Shown here: positions 9,203-18,035 of the stretch, one piece after another | Layout of the letters: every line of letters starts with the position of its first letter | Position numbering within the stretch: position 1 is the first letter of the stretch | Source: JAKAGZ01 sp963748105 | Lineage (GTDB): Bacteria > Bacteroidota > Ignavibacteria > Ignavibacteriales > Ignavibacteriaceae | NCBI GenBank assembly: GCA_963748105.1 | Contig: CAVVHP010000007.1 | Span: 62,001 to 126,000, forward strand | DNA length: 64,000 nucleotides | Reading direction: 5' to 3' | The notes under the pieces: generated by a model | The model's database searches: none | What the model was told of the DNA's origin: nothing | Seen by the model: the letters and a program-made list of their open reading frames with translations, nothing else | Position numbers and translations under genes: made by a program

Positions 9203-10123
9203 ATGAACGATATAACAATAAATATTGAAAACTTGTTTAAAAGTTACCGTGATGTTAAGGCAGTAAACGGGATATCTATGCAGATCCGGAAAGGAGAAAT
9301 GTTTGGGCTGGTTGGGCCGGATGGTGCCGGAAAGACTACAACTATCAGAATCCTTTGTGGATTGCTAAAGCCCGATAAAGGCGGAGCCGATTTGCTTGGT
9401 ATGAATTTATCAAAAGAGAGGAATAAAATTCAGGATCAGGTTGGTTATTTATCTCAGAAATTCAGTCTATATGGCGATCTCACAGTAGATGAAAACATTG
9501 AGTTTTTTGCTGACATCCATAACGTGAAAAATTTTGAAGACAGGCGGAATGAACTCCTTGAATTTACAAGATTAACTCCATTTAGGGATAGACTGGCTGA
9601 TAATTTATCCGGTGGAATGAAACAAAAACTGGCGCTTGCCTGCAGTTTAATCCACAGGCCTAAAATTCTTTTCCTGGATGAACCGACTACCGGTGTTGAT
9701 CCGGTTTCGAGAAGAGATTTTTGGAAAATTCTTTCCAGCCTGATGAAAGAAGGTATTTCAATCTTAATGACAACTCCATATCTGGATGAGGCTGAAAGAT
9801 GTAATAAGGTAGCGTTGATGGATAAAGGCAAAATAATTATACTGGATAGTCCTAAGGCAGTAAAGGATTCGATTAAAAAGGTAATTGCAGAAATTGTTTG
9901 TACAAATGTTCGAAATGCATATAAACTTGTTAAAGGCGACCTTAAAAAAGAAGTCCAGCTTTTTGGTGATAGAATAAATGTACTGCTTGACAAAGATTCG
10001 AATGAATATGAAATGATTGAAAAATTCCTAAATAAAAATTCCATTGAAGTAATTAGTTACAGGATGATACAGCCTTCTCTGGAAAATGTATTTATTCATC
10101 TGGTTGAAAAAGAAAATAAATGA
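9203..10123 (+). CDS. ABC-2 type exporter ATPase subunit (YbhF N-half-like)
   Basis: A 306-residue ABC ATPase with Walker A GPDGAGKTT (residues 38-46), signature LSGGMKQ and Walker B LFLDEPTTGVDP. The Asp in Walker A (GPDG rather than GPNG) is typical of the N-terminal half of E. coli YbhF. The H-loop region reads MTTPYLDEAERC: the usual catalytic histidine is replaced by Pro, so this nucleotide site is probably weak. It overlaps the next ATPase gene by 4 bases. The two subunits likely form an asymmetric heterodimer, corresponding to the two halves of the fused YbhF protein. Confidence 0.92.
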   Translation: MNDITINIENLFKSYRDVKAVNGISMQIRKGEMFGLVGPDGAGKTTTIRILCGLLKPDKGGADLLGMNLSKERNKIQDQVGYLSQKFSLYGDLTVDENIEFFADIHNVKNFEDRRNELLEFTRLTPFRDRLADNLSGGMKQKLALACSLIHRPKILFLDEPTTGVDPVSRRDFWKILSSLMKEGISILMTTPYLDEAERCNKVALMDKGKIIILDSPKAVKDSIKKVIAEIVCTNVRNAYKLVKGDLKKEVQLFGDRINVLLDKDSNEYEMIEKFLNKNSIEVISYRMIQPSLENVFIHLVEKENK

Positions 10124-11049
10124 TTAAGAGTATTGAAGTAAAAGAATTATCAAAAATATTCGGCAATTTTAAAGCTGTTAATAAAGTTTCCTTTTCAGTA
10201 GAGAAGGGAGAGGTTTTTGGCTTCCTTGGAGCCAATGGAGCAGGCAAATCAACAACAATTAGAATGTTATGCGGAATTTTGGAACCCAGTGATGGTGACG
10301 CACTGGTTGGTGGATTCAGCGTAATGAATGAGCCCGATAAAGTAAAACAAAATATCGGGTATATGTCTCAAAGATTTTCTCTTTATAATGATCTGACTGT
10401 TGAAGAAAACATAAACTTTTTTGGAGGAGTTTATGGTTTATACGGAAAAGAATTAGCTGAAAGAAAAGAGTGGGTTTTAAATATTTCCAACCTGAAAGGA
10501 GAGGAAAATATTCTTACAGGCTCCCTCCCCGGAGGAATTAAACAAAGGCTGGCTCTTGGAACTGCAGTAATTCACCGTCCTGCAATTGTTTTCCTGGATG
10601 AACCAACTAGCGGAGTTGACCCGATATCAAGAAGAAGTTTCTGGGATTTAATTAACGAGCTTTCATCAGGCGGAACAACGGTGCTTGTTACAACTCATTA
10701 CCTGGAAGAAGCTGAATTCTGTAATAATATAATTCTAATGAATGCGGGCAGATTAATTGCAGAAGGAAATCCAAAGGAATTGAAAACAAATTATTTGAAA
10801 AACCCGATTTATGAAATTGAGTGTGACAGGGTTGTTGATGCAATGGAATTACTGGAAAAACAAGATTTTGTTAATGATACATCTATATTTGGAAACCAGA
10901 TACACGTGATAGTTGATGAAAAAGCCGGAAATAAAGAACTAATTGAAAAGACGTTAAATCAACATACAATAAATATTATCAGGATTGATAAAATAATTCC
11001 CACGCTTGAAGATGTATTTATTCATTTGCTGGAAGAGGATAATAAGTAA
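10120..11049 (+). CDS. ABC-2 type exporter ATPase subunit (YbhF C-half-like)
   Basis: A 309-residue ABC ATPase. Walker A is GANGAGKST and Walker B is VFLDEPTSGVDP. The H-loop His is intact in VTTHYLEEAE. The signature is altered to LPGGIKQ instead of LSGG, which is usual for the second half of YbhF-type proteins. This complements the preceding subunit, which has an intact signature but a degenerate H-loop. In the heterodimer one composite site would therefore be canonical and the other degenerate. It overlaps the preceding gene by ATGA and is followed after 2 bases by the first permease gene. Confidence 0.92.
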   Translation: MIKSIEVKELSKIFGNFKAVNKVSFSVEKGEVFGFLGANGAGKSTTIRMLCGILEPSDGDALVGGFSVMNEPDKVKQNIGYMSQRFSLYNDLTVEENINFFGGVYGLYGKELAERKEWVLNISNLKGEENILTGSLPGGIKQRLALGTAVIHRPAIVFLDEPTSGVDPISRRSFWDLINELSSGGTTVLVTTHYLEEAEFCNNIILMNAGRLIAEGNPKELKTNYLKNPIYEIECDRVVDAMELLEKQDFVNDTSIFGNQIHVIVDEKAGNKELIEKTLNQHTINIIRIDKIIPTLEDVFIHLLEEDNK

Positions 11050-11051
11050 AT

Positions 11052-12182
11052 ATGTTTAAGAGAACACTGGCTATAGCAAAAAAGGAAGTAAGACAACTTA
11101 AAAGAGATTCAAGGATGTTATTTGTCCTTTTTGCTTTTCCCGTAATATTACTGGTGATTTTTGGATACGCAATTAATTTTGATGTCCATCATATCAAAAT
11201 GGCTGTTTATGATCAGGATCATTCTGTAGATAGCAGATATTTTATCGAAATGTTAACGAGTTCTGATTATTTCGATGTAGTCGGCTATATAAAAGATGAA
11301 AGTCAGATTAAAAAAATATTGGATGTTCAGGATGCGCAATGTGTCCTGGTTTTTCCCAAAGATATGTCTAGAGATTTTTATGCGGGCAAGGAAGCTAAAA
11401 TTCAAATACTTGTAGATGGTGTAAACGGGAATACAGCAACAGTTGTTTCAAATTATATTTCTGCCGCAGCATCGGCCTATTCCCATAAAATAACACAACA
11501 GGTACTGGATATAAAGGGTATGAAATCTTACAATCCAATAGATCTTAAACCCGTTTTCTGGTTTAACCCGGCTCTGCTTTCAACTTTATTTCTAATTCCG
11601 GGCCTAATTGCGATGATATTAATTATTACTGCGGTAATTGCTATATCTTTATCAATAGTCAGGGAAAAAGAAAGAGGAACGATTGAGCAGATTCATGTTT
11701 CTCCGCTATCTGCTCTTGAACTATTACTCGGGAAAACAATCCCTTATGTAATTATTGGTTTGTTCATTGCCGCAATGATACTGGTGGCAGGAAATATTTT
11801 GTTTGGCGTTGCAGTAAGCGGAAGTTTTATACTTTTATTTCTTACAACTCTTCTTTTTCTTTTTGCATCATCAAATTTAGGAATATTTGTATCTAGTATT
11901 GCCGATACACAGCAGGTTGCATTCCAGATAGCGACACTTGTATCTCTGCTACCATCGGTTATTTTGTCTGGATTTATTTTCCCGATAGATAGTATGCCTC
12001 TGCCAATTCAAATTTTAACTAATATAACGCCGGCTAAATTTTATATAATTATTTTAAGAGATATTTTATTAAAGGGCGTCGGACTAAGTGCATTTTGGCC
12101 GCAGGTAATTTATCTGTGTATTTTCGCATTTTTCTTTTTGGGCCTTGCCACATTAATCAATAAAAAATCCGAATCAGTATGA
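11052..12182 (+). CDS. ABC-2 type transporter permease (YbhS/YbhR-like), first copy
   Basis: A 376-residue inner-membrane permease. It has one N-terminal membrane helix (about residues 23-43), then a periplasmic domain of roughly 130 residues, then five hydrophobic segments from about residue 175 to the C-terminus. The family motif REKERGTIEQIHVSPLS lies between helices 2 and 3. It would form a heterodimeric channel with the next gene product, powered by the two ATPases and coupled to the HlyD-type adaptor. Drug or fatty-molecule efflux is the usual role. Its stop overlaps the next start by ATGA. Confidence 0.92.
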   Translation: MFKRTLAIAKKEVRQLKRDSRMLFVLFAFPVILLVIFGYAINFDVHHIKMAVYDQDHSVDSRYFIEMLTSSDYFDVVGYIKDESQIKKILDVQDAQCVLVFPKDMSRDFYAGKEAKIQILVDGVNGNTATVVSNYISAAASAYSHKITQQVLDIKGMKSYNPIDLKPVFWFNPALLSTLFLIPGLIAMILIITAVIAISLSIVREKERGTIEQIHVSPLSALELLLGKTIPYVIIGLFIAAMILVAGNILFGVAVSGSFILLFLTTLLFLFASSNLGIFVSSIADTQQVAFQIATLVSLLPSVILSGFIFPIDSMPLPIQILTNITPAKFYIIILRDILLKGVGLSAFWPQVIYLCIFAFFFLGLATLINKKSESV

Positions 12183-13309
12183 GAATAATTTTAAATATTA
12201 TTATTAAGGAATTTTTACAATTAAAACGTGATCCTAGATTATTTGGAATAATTTTCGTTGCGCCAGTAGTGCAGTTAATATTGCTGGGCTACGCTGCCAA
12301 CCTTGATGTTAATACGGTTCCTACCGCGGTATTTAACCAGGATCATACATCAACCAGCAGGTTGTTTATAGAAAAATTTGAAAAATCAGGGTATTTCTCA
12401 ATTGATTATAATGTAGATAATTATGAAGAAGTAACCGACCTGATAAATAAAGGCAAAGTGGTGTTTGCTCTCGTAATCCCAAAAGATTTTGAAAAACATA
12501 TCAACAGGAAAGAATCTTCTCCTTTGCAGGCAATTTTTGATGGTTCGGACGGTAACAGGACGTCAATCGCGGCGGGCTATGTACAGGGAATTGTTTCGAG
12601 CTACTCAAAAAATCTTATGTTGACAAACCTTGATAAAGCGGGTAGAAAAATAATGCCTACCGGATCTTTAATACCTGAAACGCGCGTCTGGTACAATCCG
12701 GATCTTAAAACAAGAAATTTTATGGTTCCGAGCATAATGGGATTATTGCTTATGGTTATTACAATAATTCTTATGTCTATGGCTGTAGTAAAAGAACGTG
12801 AAATAGGCACACTGGAACAATTGATTGTTACACCTATAAAATCCTGGCAATTAATTATCGGGAAACTGGTTCCTTTTGTTATTGTTGGATTCGTGGATGT
12901 TTTACTCGTAACAGGAGTTATGGTTTTCTGGTTCGGGATTGGAGTTAGAGGAAGTTTTGTTTTTCTTTTATTCTCTTCTTTTATTTTTGTTTTATCTACG
13001 CTTGGACTGGGACTATTTATTTCCACAATTACAAAAACGCAACAACAGGCCATGATGATTGCACAATTTGCAGTTATGATGCCTATGATTTATCTATCCG
13101 GATTTGCTTTCCCGATTGAAAATATGCCGAAATTTATTCAGTACATCACTTACCTGATACCTCTGAGATATTTTATTACTATTGTCAGGGATATTGTTTT
13201 AAAGGGTACTACTTTTATGGAGTTGCTTCCTGAAACAGCGGCACTTCTTGGAATGGGAATTGTAATTCTATTTGCCAGTGCATTGAGGTTCCGGAAAAGA
13301 TTAGAGTAA
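12179..13309 (+). CDS. ABC-2 type transporter permease (YbhR/YbhS-like), second copy
   Basis: A 376-residue permease of exactly the same length and topology as its upstream paralogue: one N-terminal helix, a periplasmic domain and five C-terminal helices. The corresponding cytoplasmic motif is VKEREIGTLEQLIVTPI. The pair probably arose by tandem duplication and now forms a heterodimer. It is the last gene of the TetR-controlled efflux operon; the next gene starts 76 bases downstream on the same strand. No hairpin terminator is visible in that gap, so some read-through into the catabolic cluster is possible. Confidence 0.92.
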   Translation: MRIILNIIIKEFLQLKRDPRLFGIIFVAPVVQLILLGYAANLDVNTVPTAVFNQDHTSTSRLFIEKFEKSGYFSIDYNVDNYEEVTDLINKGKVVFALVIPKDFEKHINRKESSPLQAIFDGSDGNRTSIAAGYVQGIVSSYSKNLMLTNLDKAGRKIMPTGSLIPETRVWYNPDLKTRNFMVPSIMGLLLMVITIILMSMAVVKEREIGTLEQLIVTPIKSWQLIIGKLVPFVIVGFVDVLLVTGVMVFWFGIGVRGSFVFLLFSSFIFVLSTLGLGLFISTITKTQQQAMMIAQFAVMMPMIYLSGFAFPIENMPKFIQYITYLIPLRYFITIVRDIVLKGTTFMELLPETAALLGMGIVILFASALRFRKRLE

Positions 13310-13385
13310 TATATGTTTATAGGGAATTCTTTTATATTTTTGTTTCTGAGCATTTCATCAAACCAAATGTATTTAAAGGATTAAA

Positions 13386-13754
13386 ATGAAAAAGACTTCA
13401 AGTGAAACAAGGAAATACCGTACAGATATGAACGACAAAATTCTGAATTCTGGCTTCAGAGATTTTAATAAGTTCTTTGCCCTTGATAATAAAGCCTACA
13501 TCGACGGTGCTTTAAACGCGAAAACCAAGGAATTAATGGGGCTGGTGGCTTCGATGGTTCTGCGCTGCAACGATTGTATCTTTTATCATATTGACAGGGC
13601 AATACAGGAAGGTGCGGGCAGGCAGGAATTGATGGAATCATTTAATATTGCACTTATTGTCGGTGGATCAATTGTCATTCCGCATCTCCGTTATGCATTT
13701 GAAATAATGGATGAAATATTTGAAGAATCCTCTTACGAAAACCCCAATGAATAA
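13386..13754 (+). CDS. carboxymuconolactone decarboxylase / AhpD-like protein
   Basis: A 122-residue all-helical protein of the CMD/AhpD-like fold. The CxxCxxxH pattern is present in CNDCIFYHID (Cys61, Cys64, His68), so it has the redox-active thiol pair of AhpD-type proteins rather than the lactone decarboxylase active site. A thiol oxidoreductase or peroxide-linked role is therefore likelier than true decarboxylation. Its 3' end overlaps the next amidohydrolase gene by 8 bases, making it the first gene of the plus-strand half of the purine-type cluster. What it does in that pathway is unknown. Confidence 0.85.
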   Translation: MKKTSSETRKYRTDMNDKILNSGFRDFNKFFALDNKAYIDGALNAKTKELMGLVASMVLRCNDCIFYHIDRAIQEGAGRQELMESFNIALIVGGSIVIPHLRYAFEIMDEIFEESSYENPNE

Positions 13755-15090
13755 AAAACTCATTATACCTGCCCGCATTGTTACCTGCGATGAAAATGGG
13801 AATATTTTAGAAAATCACACCATTGAATTACGGGGGAATAAAATATATTCTATCAGTCCCTACGATAAAGCGTATGCGGAAGAATTTGATGGTGAAGTAA
13901 TTGATTGTCGGGATCTTACCGTAACTCCCGGTTTTGTGCAGACGCACATTCATCTCTGTCAGACCTTATTCCGCGGACTCGCCGACGATCTTCAATTGCT
14001 TGACTGGCTCCAGTTGAAAATATTTCCCTTTGAAAACGCGCACAATAAGGATTCATTAAGAATCTCTGCGAGATTGGGAATAAATGAATTGTTATCCGGG
14101 GGAACCACAACCATCCTTGATATGGGGACGATAAATCACCAGGAAGTTATTTTTGAGGAGCTGATTTCATCCGGTATGCGCGCGGTTGCGGGCAAATGCA
14201 TGATGGATGTAAATGATCTTTTTCCAGAATTCAAAGCCTCAACAGAATCTGAATTGAAAGAATCATTTAATCTTGCTAAAGCATTTCATAATACTTCGTC
14301 CGGAAAAATAAAATACGGGTTTGCTCCCAGGTTTGTGTTATCCTGTACTGAAAAACTTCTGCGCGAAACCGGCCAAATGATGAAAGATTTCAGCGATAGT
14401 ATTTATCATACGCACTCATCCGAAAATAAAGATGAAATTGCGGAAGTAAGAAAAAGATATAACAAAGAAAATATAGACTACTTTGAATCTTTAGGTGTTC
14501 TTGGTGATCATTCCGTTTTGGCTCATTGCGTTCACGTATCTGATAATGAAATCAAGACCCTGAAAAAAAATATCGTACGTGTATCACATTGTCCTTCATC
14601 AAATCTGAAATTGGGTTCAGGGATTGCAAATATTCCCCGTTTTTTAGCCGAAGAAATTTCTGTCTCTTTGGGCTCCGATGGTGCACCCTGTAATAATAAT
14701 TTGAGTGTGTTTAAGGAAATGCAAAGAGCCTCTCTTATTCAGAAACCAATACATGGGGCAACATCTATGGATGCTGAAACGGTTTTCAGACTAGCCACTA
14801 TTGAAGGGGCAAAAGCCCTTCATCTTCAGGATGAAATCGGAAGCATTGAACCAGGTAAAAAAGCTGATCTCGTGTTTATGGATTTAGATAGGCCTTCACT
14901 TCCGTTAATACTTTCGGGCGAGCAGGTTTATTCCAGCATTGTTTATTCAGCTGAAAAGGATAATGTGACTTCCGTAATGATTGATGGTAATTGGGTGTTT
15001 CGGGATGGCAAGTCACTTTTATTTGATGATAAAGAGCTTTTCTCCGATGGCAAAGCGGGATTGAAAAAATTACTGCGGAGAGTACACTGA
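13747..15090 (+). CDS. amidohydrolase, guanine-deaminase/AtzA-like
   Basis: A 447-residue metal-dependent amidohydrolase of the TRZ/ATZ/guanine deaminase group. The metal-binding HxH is in TPGFVQTHIHL (His67, His69), followed by CQTLFRG. Later ligands are seen in YHTHSSENKDE, LAHCVHV and LGSDGAPCNN. The ATG at 13747 was chosen because it overlaps the AhpD-like stop by 8 bases and leaves the usual N-terminal beta domain; an in-frame ATG at 13711 would add 12 unlikely residues. By family and by xanthine dehydrogenase neighbours, deamination of guanine, 8-oxoguanine or a related ring is plausible. The exact substrate cannot be read from sequence. Confidence 0.85.
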   Translation: MNKKLIIPARIVTCDENGNILENHTIELRGNKIYSISPYDKAYAEEFDGEVIDCRDLTVTPGFVQTHIHLCQTLFRGLADDLQLLDWLQLKIFPFENAHNKDSLRISARLGINELLSGGTTTILDMGTINHQEVIFEELISSGMRAVAGKCMMDVNDLFPEFKASTESELKESFNLAKAFHNTSSGKIKYGFAPRFVLSCTEKLLRETGQMMKDFSDSIYHTHSSENKDEIAEVRKRYNKENIDYFESLGVLGDHSVLAHCVHVSDNEIKTLKKNIVRVSHCPSSNLKLGSGIANIPRFLAEEISVSLGSDGAPCNNNLSVFKEMQRASLIQKPIHGATSMDAETVFRLATIEGAKALHLQDEIGSIEPGKKADLVFMDLDRPSLPLILSGEQVYSSIVYSAEKDNVTSVMIDGNWVFRDGKSLLFDDKELFSDGKAGLKKLLRRVH

Positions 15091-15208
15091 TAATTTTACC
15101 ATTGAAATTACTTCTTGTCGGACGGTGGAATTCTTTCCTGTGTTGGCATCATATTATTTAGTAATTTTGCAATAGCCGTATAGGATATTCACATATATAG
15201 GGGCTCTT

Positions 15209-16675
15209 ATGTCATCCTGGAACTGGAAGATTGAAAACAAAGACTTTCTGCAGAAAACAATTAAGAGATGCAGAGAAAAACAAATTATCCTGCCTACTTT
15301 TCAACAGCTGAAACATCCTGAAAATATTCCCGCACCAATTTTTGACAAATTAAAAAATATAAAAATGCAGGATCTGCATCCGCTAAATTTATTCAGAATA
15401 AACTGGAGAAATGATCCGGACAGCGGCGGCATCGGTGATATAAATTATTTTGAAGTTCCCAGAGAGATAACAAATGTTAAAGCCCGGATTATCGGGCTGG
15501 TCGGGAAAAATTTTCCTACGGGTGCTCATAAAGTTGGGGCAACTTACGGCTGTCTAGCCCCTTACCTTGTAACCGGGCGTTTTAATCCTGAATATCACAA
15601 AGCAGTCTGGCCATCGACGGGAAATTACTGCCGGGGTGGTGCTTTTAATTCAGCTCTGCTTTCGGTTCACGCGGTGGCAATTCTTCCGGAGGAAATGAGC
15701 CGGGAAAGATTTGACTGGCTGAAAGGGCTTGGCGCCGAAGTTTATGCAACGTACGGATGTGAAAGCAACGTAAAAGAAATTTATGATAAGTGTCACGAGC
15801 TTGAAGCAGAGAGCGATGAATACCTGATCTTTAATCAATTCGATCAATTTGGAAATTCAATCTGGCATCATGAAATAACCGGCTTTACCATAGAATCACT
15901 TTTCAATCAAATCAAAAATGAAAACCAGAGATTATCCGGATACGTAAGCGCAACAGGATCAGCAGGAACCATTGCCGCCGGGGATTATCTAAGGAAAATA
16001 AATCCTCTAATAAAAGTCCTGGCCTCTGAAGCTCTTCAGTGTCCGACGTTGTTATCAAATGGCTTTGGCGGACACAGGATCGAAGGAATTGGGGATAAAC
16101 ACGTTCCATGGATTCATAACGTAAAAAATCTCGATAATGTCGCTGCTATTGATGATGAAGACACTCTCCGGGTTTTAAGATTATTTAACGAAGAGCCTGG
16201 CAAAAATATGCTTGCCGGTTTAGGGGTTGAGCCCGATTCCATTAACAAGCTTCAGTACCTTGGAATATCTTCAATCTGTAATCTTTTATCAGCTATAAAA
16301 ATGGCAAAGTATTATGAGTTTAATGAGAATGATACAATATTTACAATTTTCACCGACTCGGTTGATATGTATAAATCACGTCTGAAAGAAATGACCGAAA
16401 GCCAGGGGAAATATAGCGAAACCCAGGGCGAGGTTGACTGGCATTCAGTAATTAAAAAACAGGGGACTGACAACTTTGCCGAATTAAGTTATAATGATAA
16501 AAAAAGAATCCATAACCTTAAATATTTTACCTGGGTTGAACAGCAGGGAAAAGATGTGGACGAATTAAATGCTCAATGGTACGATGAAAATTACTGGGAA
16601 GAAAGATTTTCAGTAGTTCCTGAATGGGATAGGTTAATTGATAACTTTAACCGGGAAGTTGGAATAAATTTATAA
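15209..16675 (+). CDS. fold-type II PLP-dependent enzyme with TrpB-like lysine motif
   Basis: A 488-residue pyridoxal-phosphate enzyme of the tryptophan synthase beta / cysteine synthase superfamily. The Schiff-base lysine is most likely Lys108 in FPTGAHKVGATYG, which resembles the GAHK motif of TrpB rather than the SxKDR motif of threonine synthases. A glycine-rich phosphate loop is visible at SATGSAGTIAAGDYL. The C-terminal 100 or so residues, including WHSVIKKQG and a Trp-rich tail, form an extension of unknown role. It sits between two amidohydrolase genes and upstream of ygeY-ygeW, in the place one might expect diaminopropionate ammonia-lyase (YgeX), but is not a clear YgeX. The substrate is unknown; a beta-elimination on an amino acid intermediate is an inference. 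Confidence 0.8.
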   Translation: MSSWNWKIENKDFLQKTIKRCREKQIILPTFQQLKHPENIPAPIFDKLKNIKMQDLHPLNLFRINWRNDPDSGGIGDINYFEVPREITNVKARIIGLVGKNFPTGAHKVGATYGCLAPYLVTGRFNPEYHKAVWPSTGNYCRGGAFNSALLSVHAVAILPEEMSRERFDWLKGLGAEVYATYGCESNVKEIYDKCHELEAESDEYLIFNQFDQFGNSIWHHEITGFTIESLFNQIKNENQRLSGYVSATGSAGTIAAGDYLRKINPLIKVLASEALQCPTLLSNGFGGHRIEGIGDKHVPWIHNVKNLDNVAAIDDEDTLRVLRLFNEEPGKNMLAGLGVEPDSINKLQYLGISSICNLLSAIKMAKYYEFNENDTIFTIFTDSVDMYKSRLKEMTESQGKYSETQGEVDWHSVIKKQGTDNFAELSYNDKKRIHNLKYFTWVEQQGKDVDELNAQWYDENYWEERFSVVPEWDRLIDNFNREVGINL

Positions 16676-16690
16676 CAATTCCTGAATTCT

Positions 16691-18013
16691 ATGAAAATTA
16701 AAAATGCCTGGATCTGCCAGGTGGAAAATAATTCTATTAGGCCGGTATTTGGAGAGATCAGTTTTTCAAATGGAAAAATTGCTGAAATAAAAGAGCTTAA
16801 ATTTTCCTCTTTTGATTTTAAAAGCAGACGTGAAAAAGATGCAATTGATGCCGGTGGCCGGGTTGTGACTATTCCTTCAATTAATTTCCACGATCATTTT
16901 TATTCCAGGCTTGCTAAAGGACTTATGCTTAAAGGTCCAATGGACAATTTCCATAATATTCTTAAGACTCTCTGGTGGAAATTTGACCTGTTACTGGATG
17001 ATGAAATGACCAGGGCTTCGGCACAAATGGCCGCAATGGAATCAATCAGGAACGGGGTTACCTATATTTTTGATCATCAGTCTTCTCCCGGTGCTGCGGA
17101 AGGAAGCCTTGAGGTAATCTCGGAAACACTGAACGAATGTGGATTACGAGGGGTTTTAGGTTTCGAAATTACCGACAGGAACGGGGAATCGAATGCCGTC
17201 GGTGGCTTAAAGGAAACTGAAAGATTTCTTAAAGATCATTCGAATGACGAAAACATAAAAAGCATTATCGGCTTACACGCATCGTTTACTCTTTTTGATT
17301 CATCCCTTGAAAATGCTAAAATATTTTTGGATAAATATGAAACGGGAATCCATATTCACCTTTGTGAAGATAAAATTGATTCTCAAATTACACGTGAAAA
17401 ATATAATAAGCTGCCGACAGAAAGACTGGCAGGTTCGGGTTTGTTAAATGATAAAAGTATCCTTGCACATGGAATTCATTTATCAAAAAAAGAGTTTGAA
17501 ATAATTGCAGAAAGGGGGAGCGCCTTAGTATTTAATCCCGATTCCAATATGAATAACGCAGTAGGCCTTCCTGCCTTTGTTGATATACCATACGAAATTC
17601 CGATGCTTTGCGGAACCGATGGAATGAACTCCAATCCTGACAAATCATTAAAACAGGTATTCCTGCTTTGCAGGCATTCGGGAATGTCTTTTGAAAAAAC
17701 TTTTGAATTGATTGGTAAAATTTATTTTAACCAGGCAAGGTTCGTAAAAAAATATTTCCCCGATTTCCCATCTATTCATCCAGGTGACAGAGCAGATTTT
17801 ATAATCCGGGATTACATTCCGCCAACACCATTGCTGAAGGAAAATTTCTGGGGACATTTTATTTACGGAATAGTTGAAAGACCAGTGCACAGCGTAATTC
17901 AGGATGGTAAATCCCTGATGAATAATTTCCGGTTGACAAAGGATTTTGAAGAATATAACAGAAATATTAAAGAACAGGGACACAGGCTGTATAATAAACT
18001 AAGGGATAATTAA
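16691..18013 (+). CDS. ssnA: SsnA-like amidohydrolase
   Basis: A 440-residue amidohydrolase of the SsnA branch, usually annotated as putative aminohydrolase SsnA. The metal site HxH is INFHDHFYSRLAKG (His67, His69). Further ligands lie in IHIHLCEDKID, LAHGIHLS and CGTDGMNSN. Genes of this type travel with ygeW, ygeY, ygfK and xdh genes in the selenium-associated purine cluster of E. coli and clostridia, which is the order seen here. A hydrolytic step on a cyclic or linear ureide is the most likely role; it is not demonstrated. It starts 15 bases after the PLP enzyme and is surely in the same operon. Confidence 0.88.
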   Translation: MKIKNAWICQVENNSIRPVFGEISFSNGKIAEIKELKFSSFDFKSRREKDAIDAGGRVVTIPSINFHDHFYSRLAKGLMLKGPMDNFHNILKTLWWKFDLLLDDEMTRASAQMAAMESIRNGVTYIFDHQSSPGAAEGSLEVISETLNECGLRGVLGFEITDRNGESNAVGGLKETERFLKDHSNDENIKSIIGLHASFTLFDSSLENAKIFLDKYETGIHIHLCEDKIDSQITREKYNKLPTERLAGSGLLNDKSILAHGIHLSKKEFEIIAERGSALVFNPDSNMNNAVGLPAFVDIPYEIPMLCGTDGMNSNPDKSLKQVFLLCRHSGMSFEKTFELIGKIYFNQARFVKKYFPDFPSIHPGDRADFIIRDYIPPTPLLKENFWGHFIYGIVERPVHSVIQDGKSLMNNFRLTKDFEEYNRNIKEQGHRLYNKLRDN

Positions 18014-18035
18014 TAGAAATAATTTTGGTGATCAA

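Noticed and set aside
13711..13746. Upstream ATG as start of the first amidohydrolase
   Set aside because: It would add 12 residues unlike the family and overlap the AhpD-like gene by 44 bases; the ATG at 13747 gives the normal N-terminus.
15209..16675. Calling this gene ygeX (diaminopropionate ammonia-lyase)
   Set aside because: Length (488 against about 400) and the GAHK lysine motif do not fit YgeX; only the neighbourhood does.
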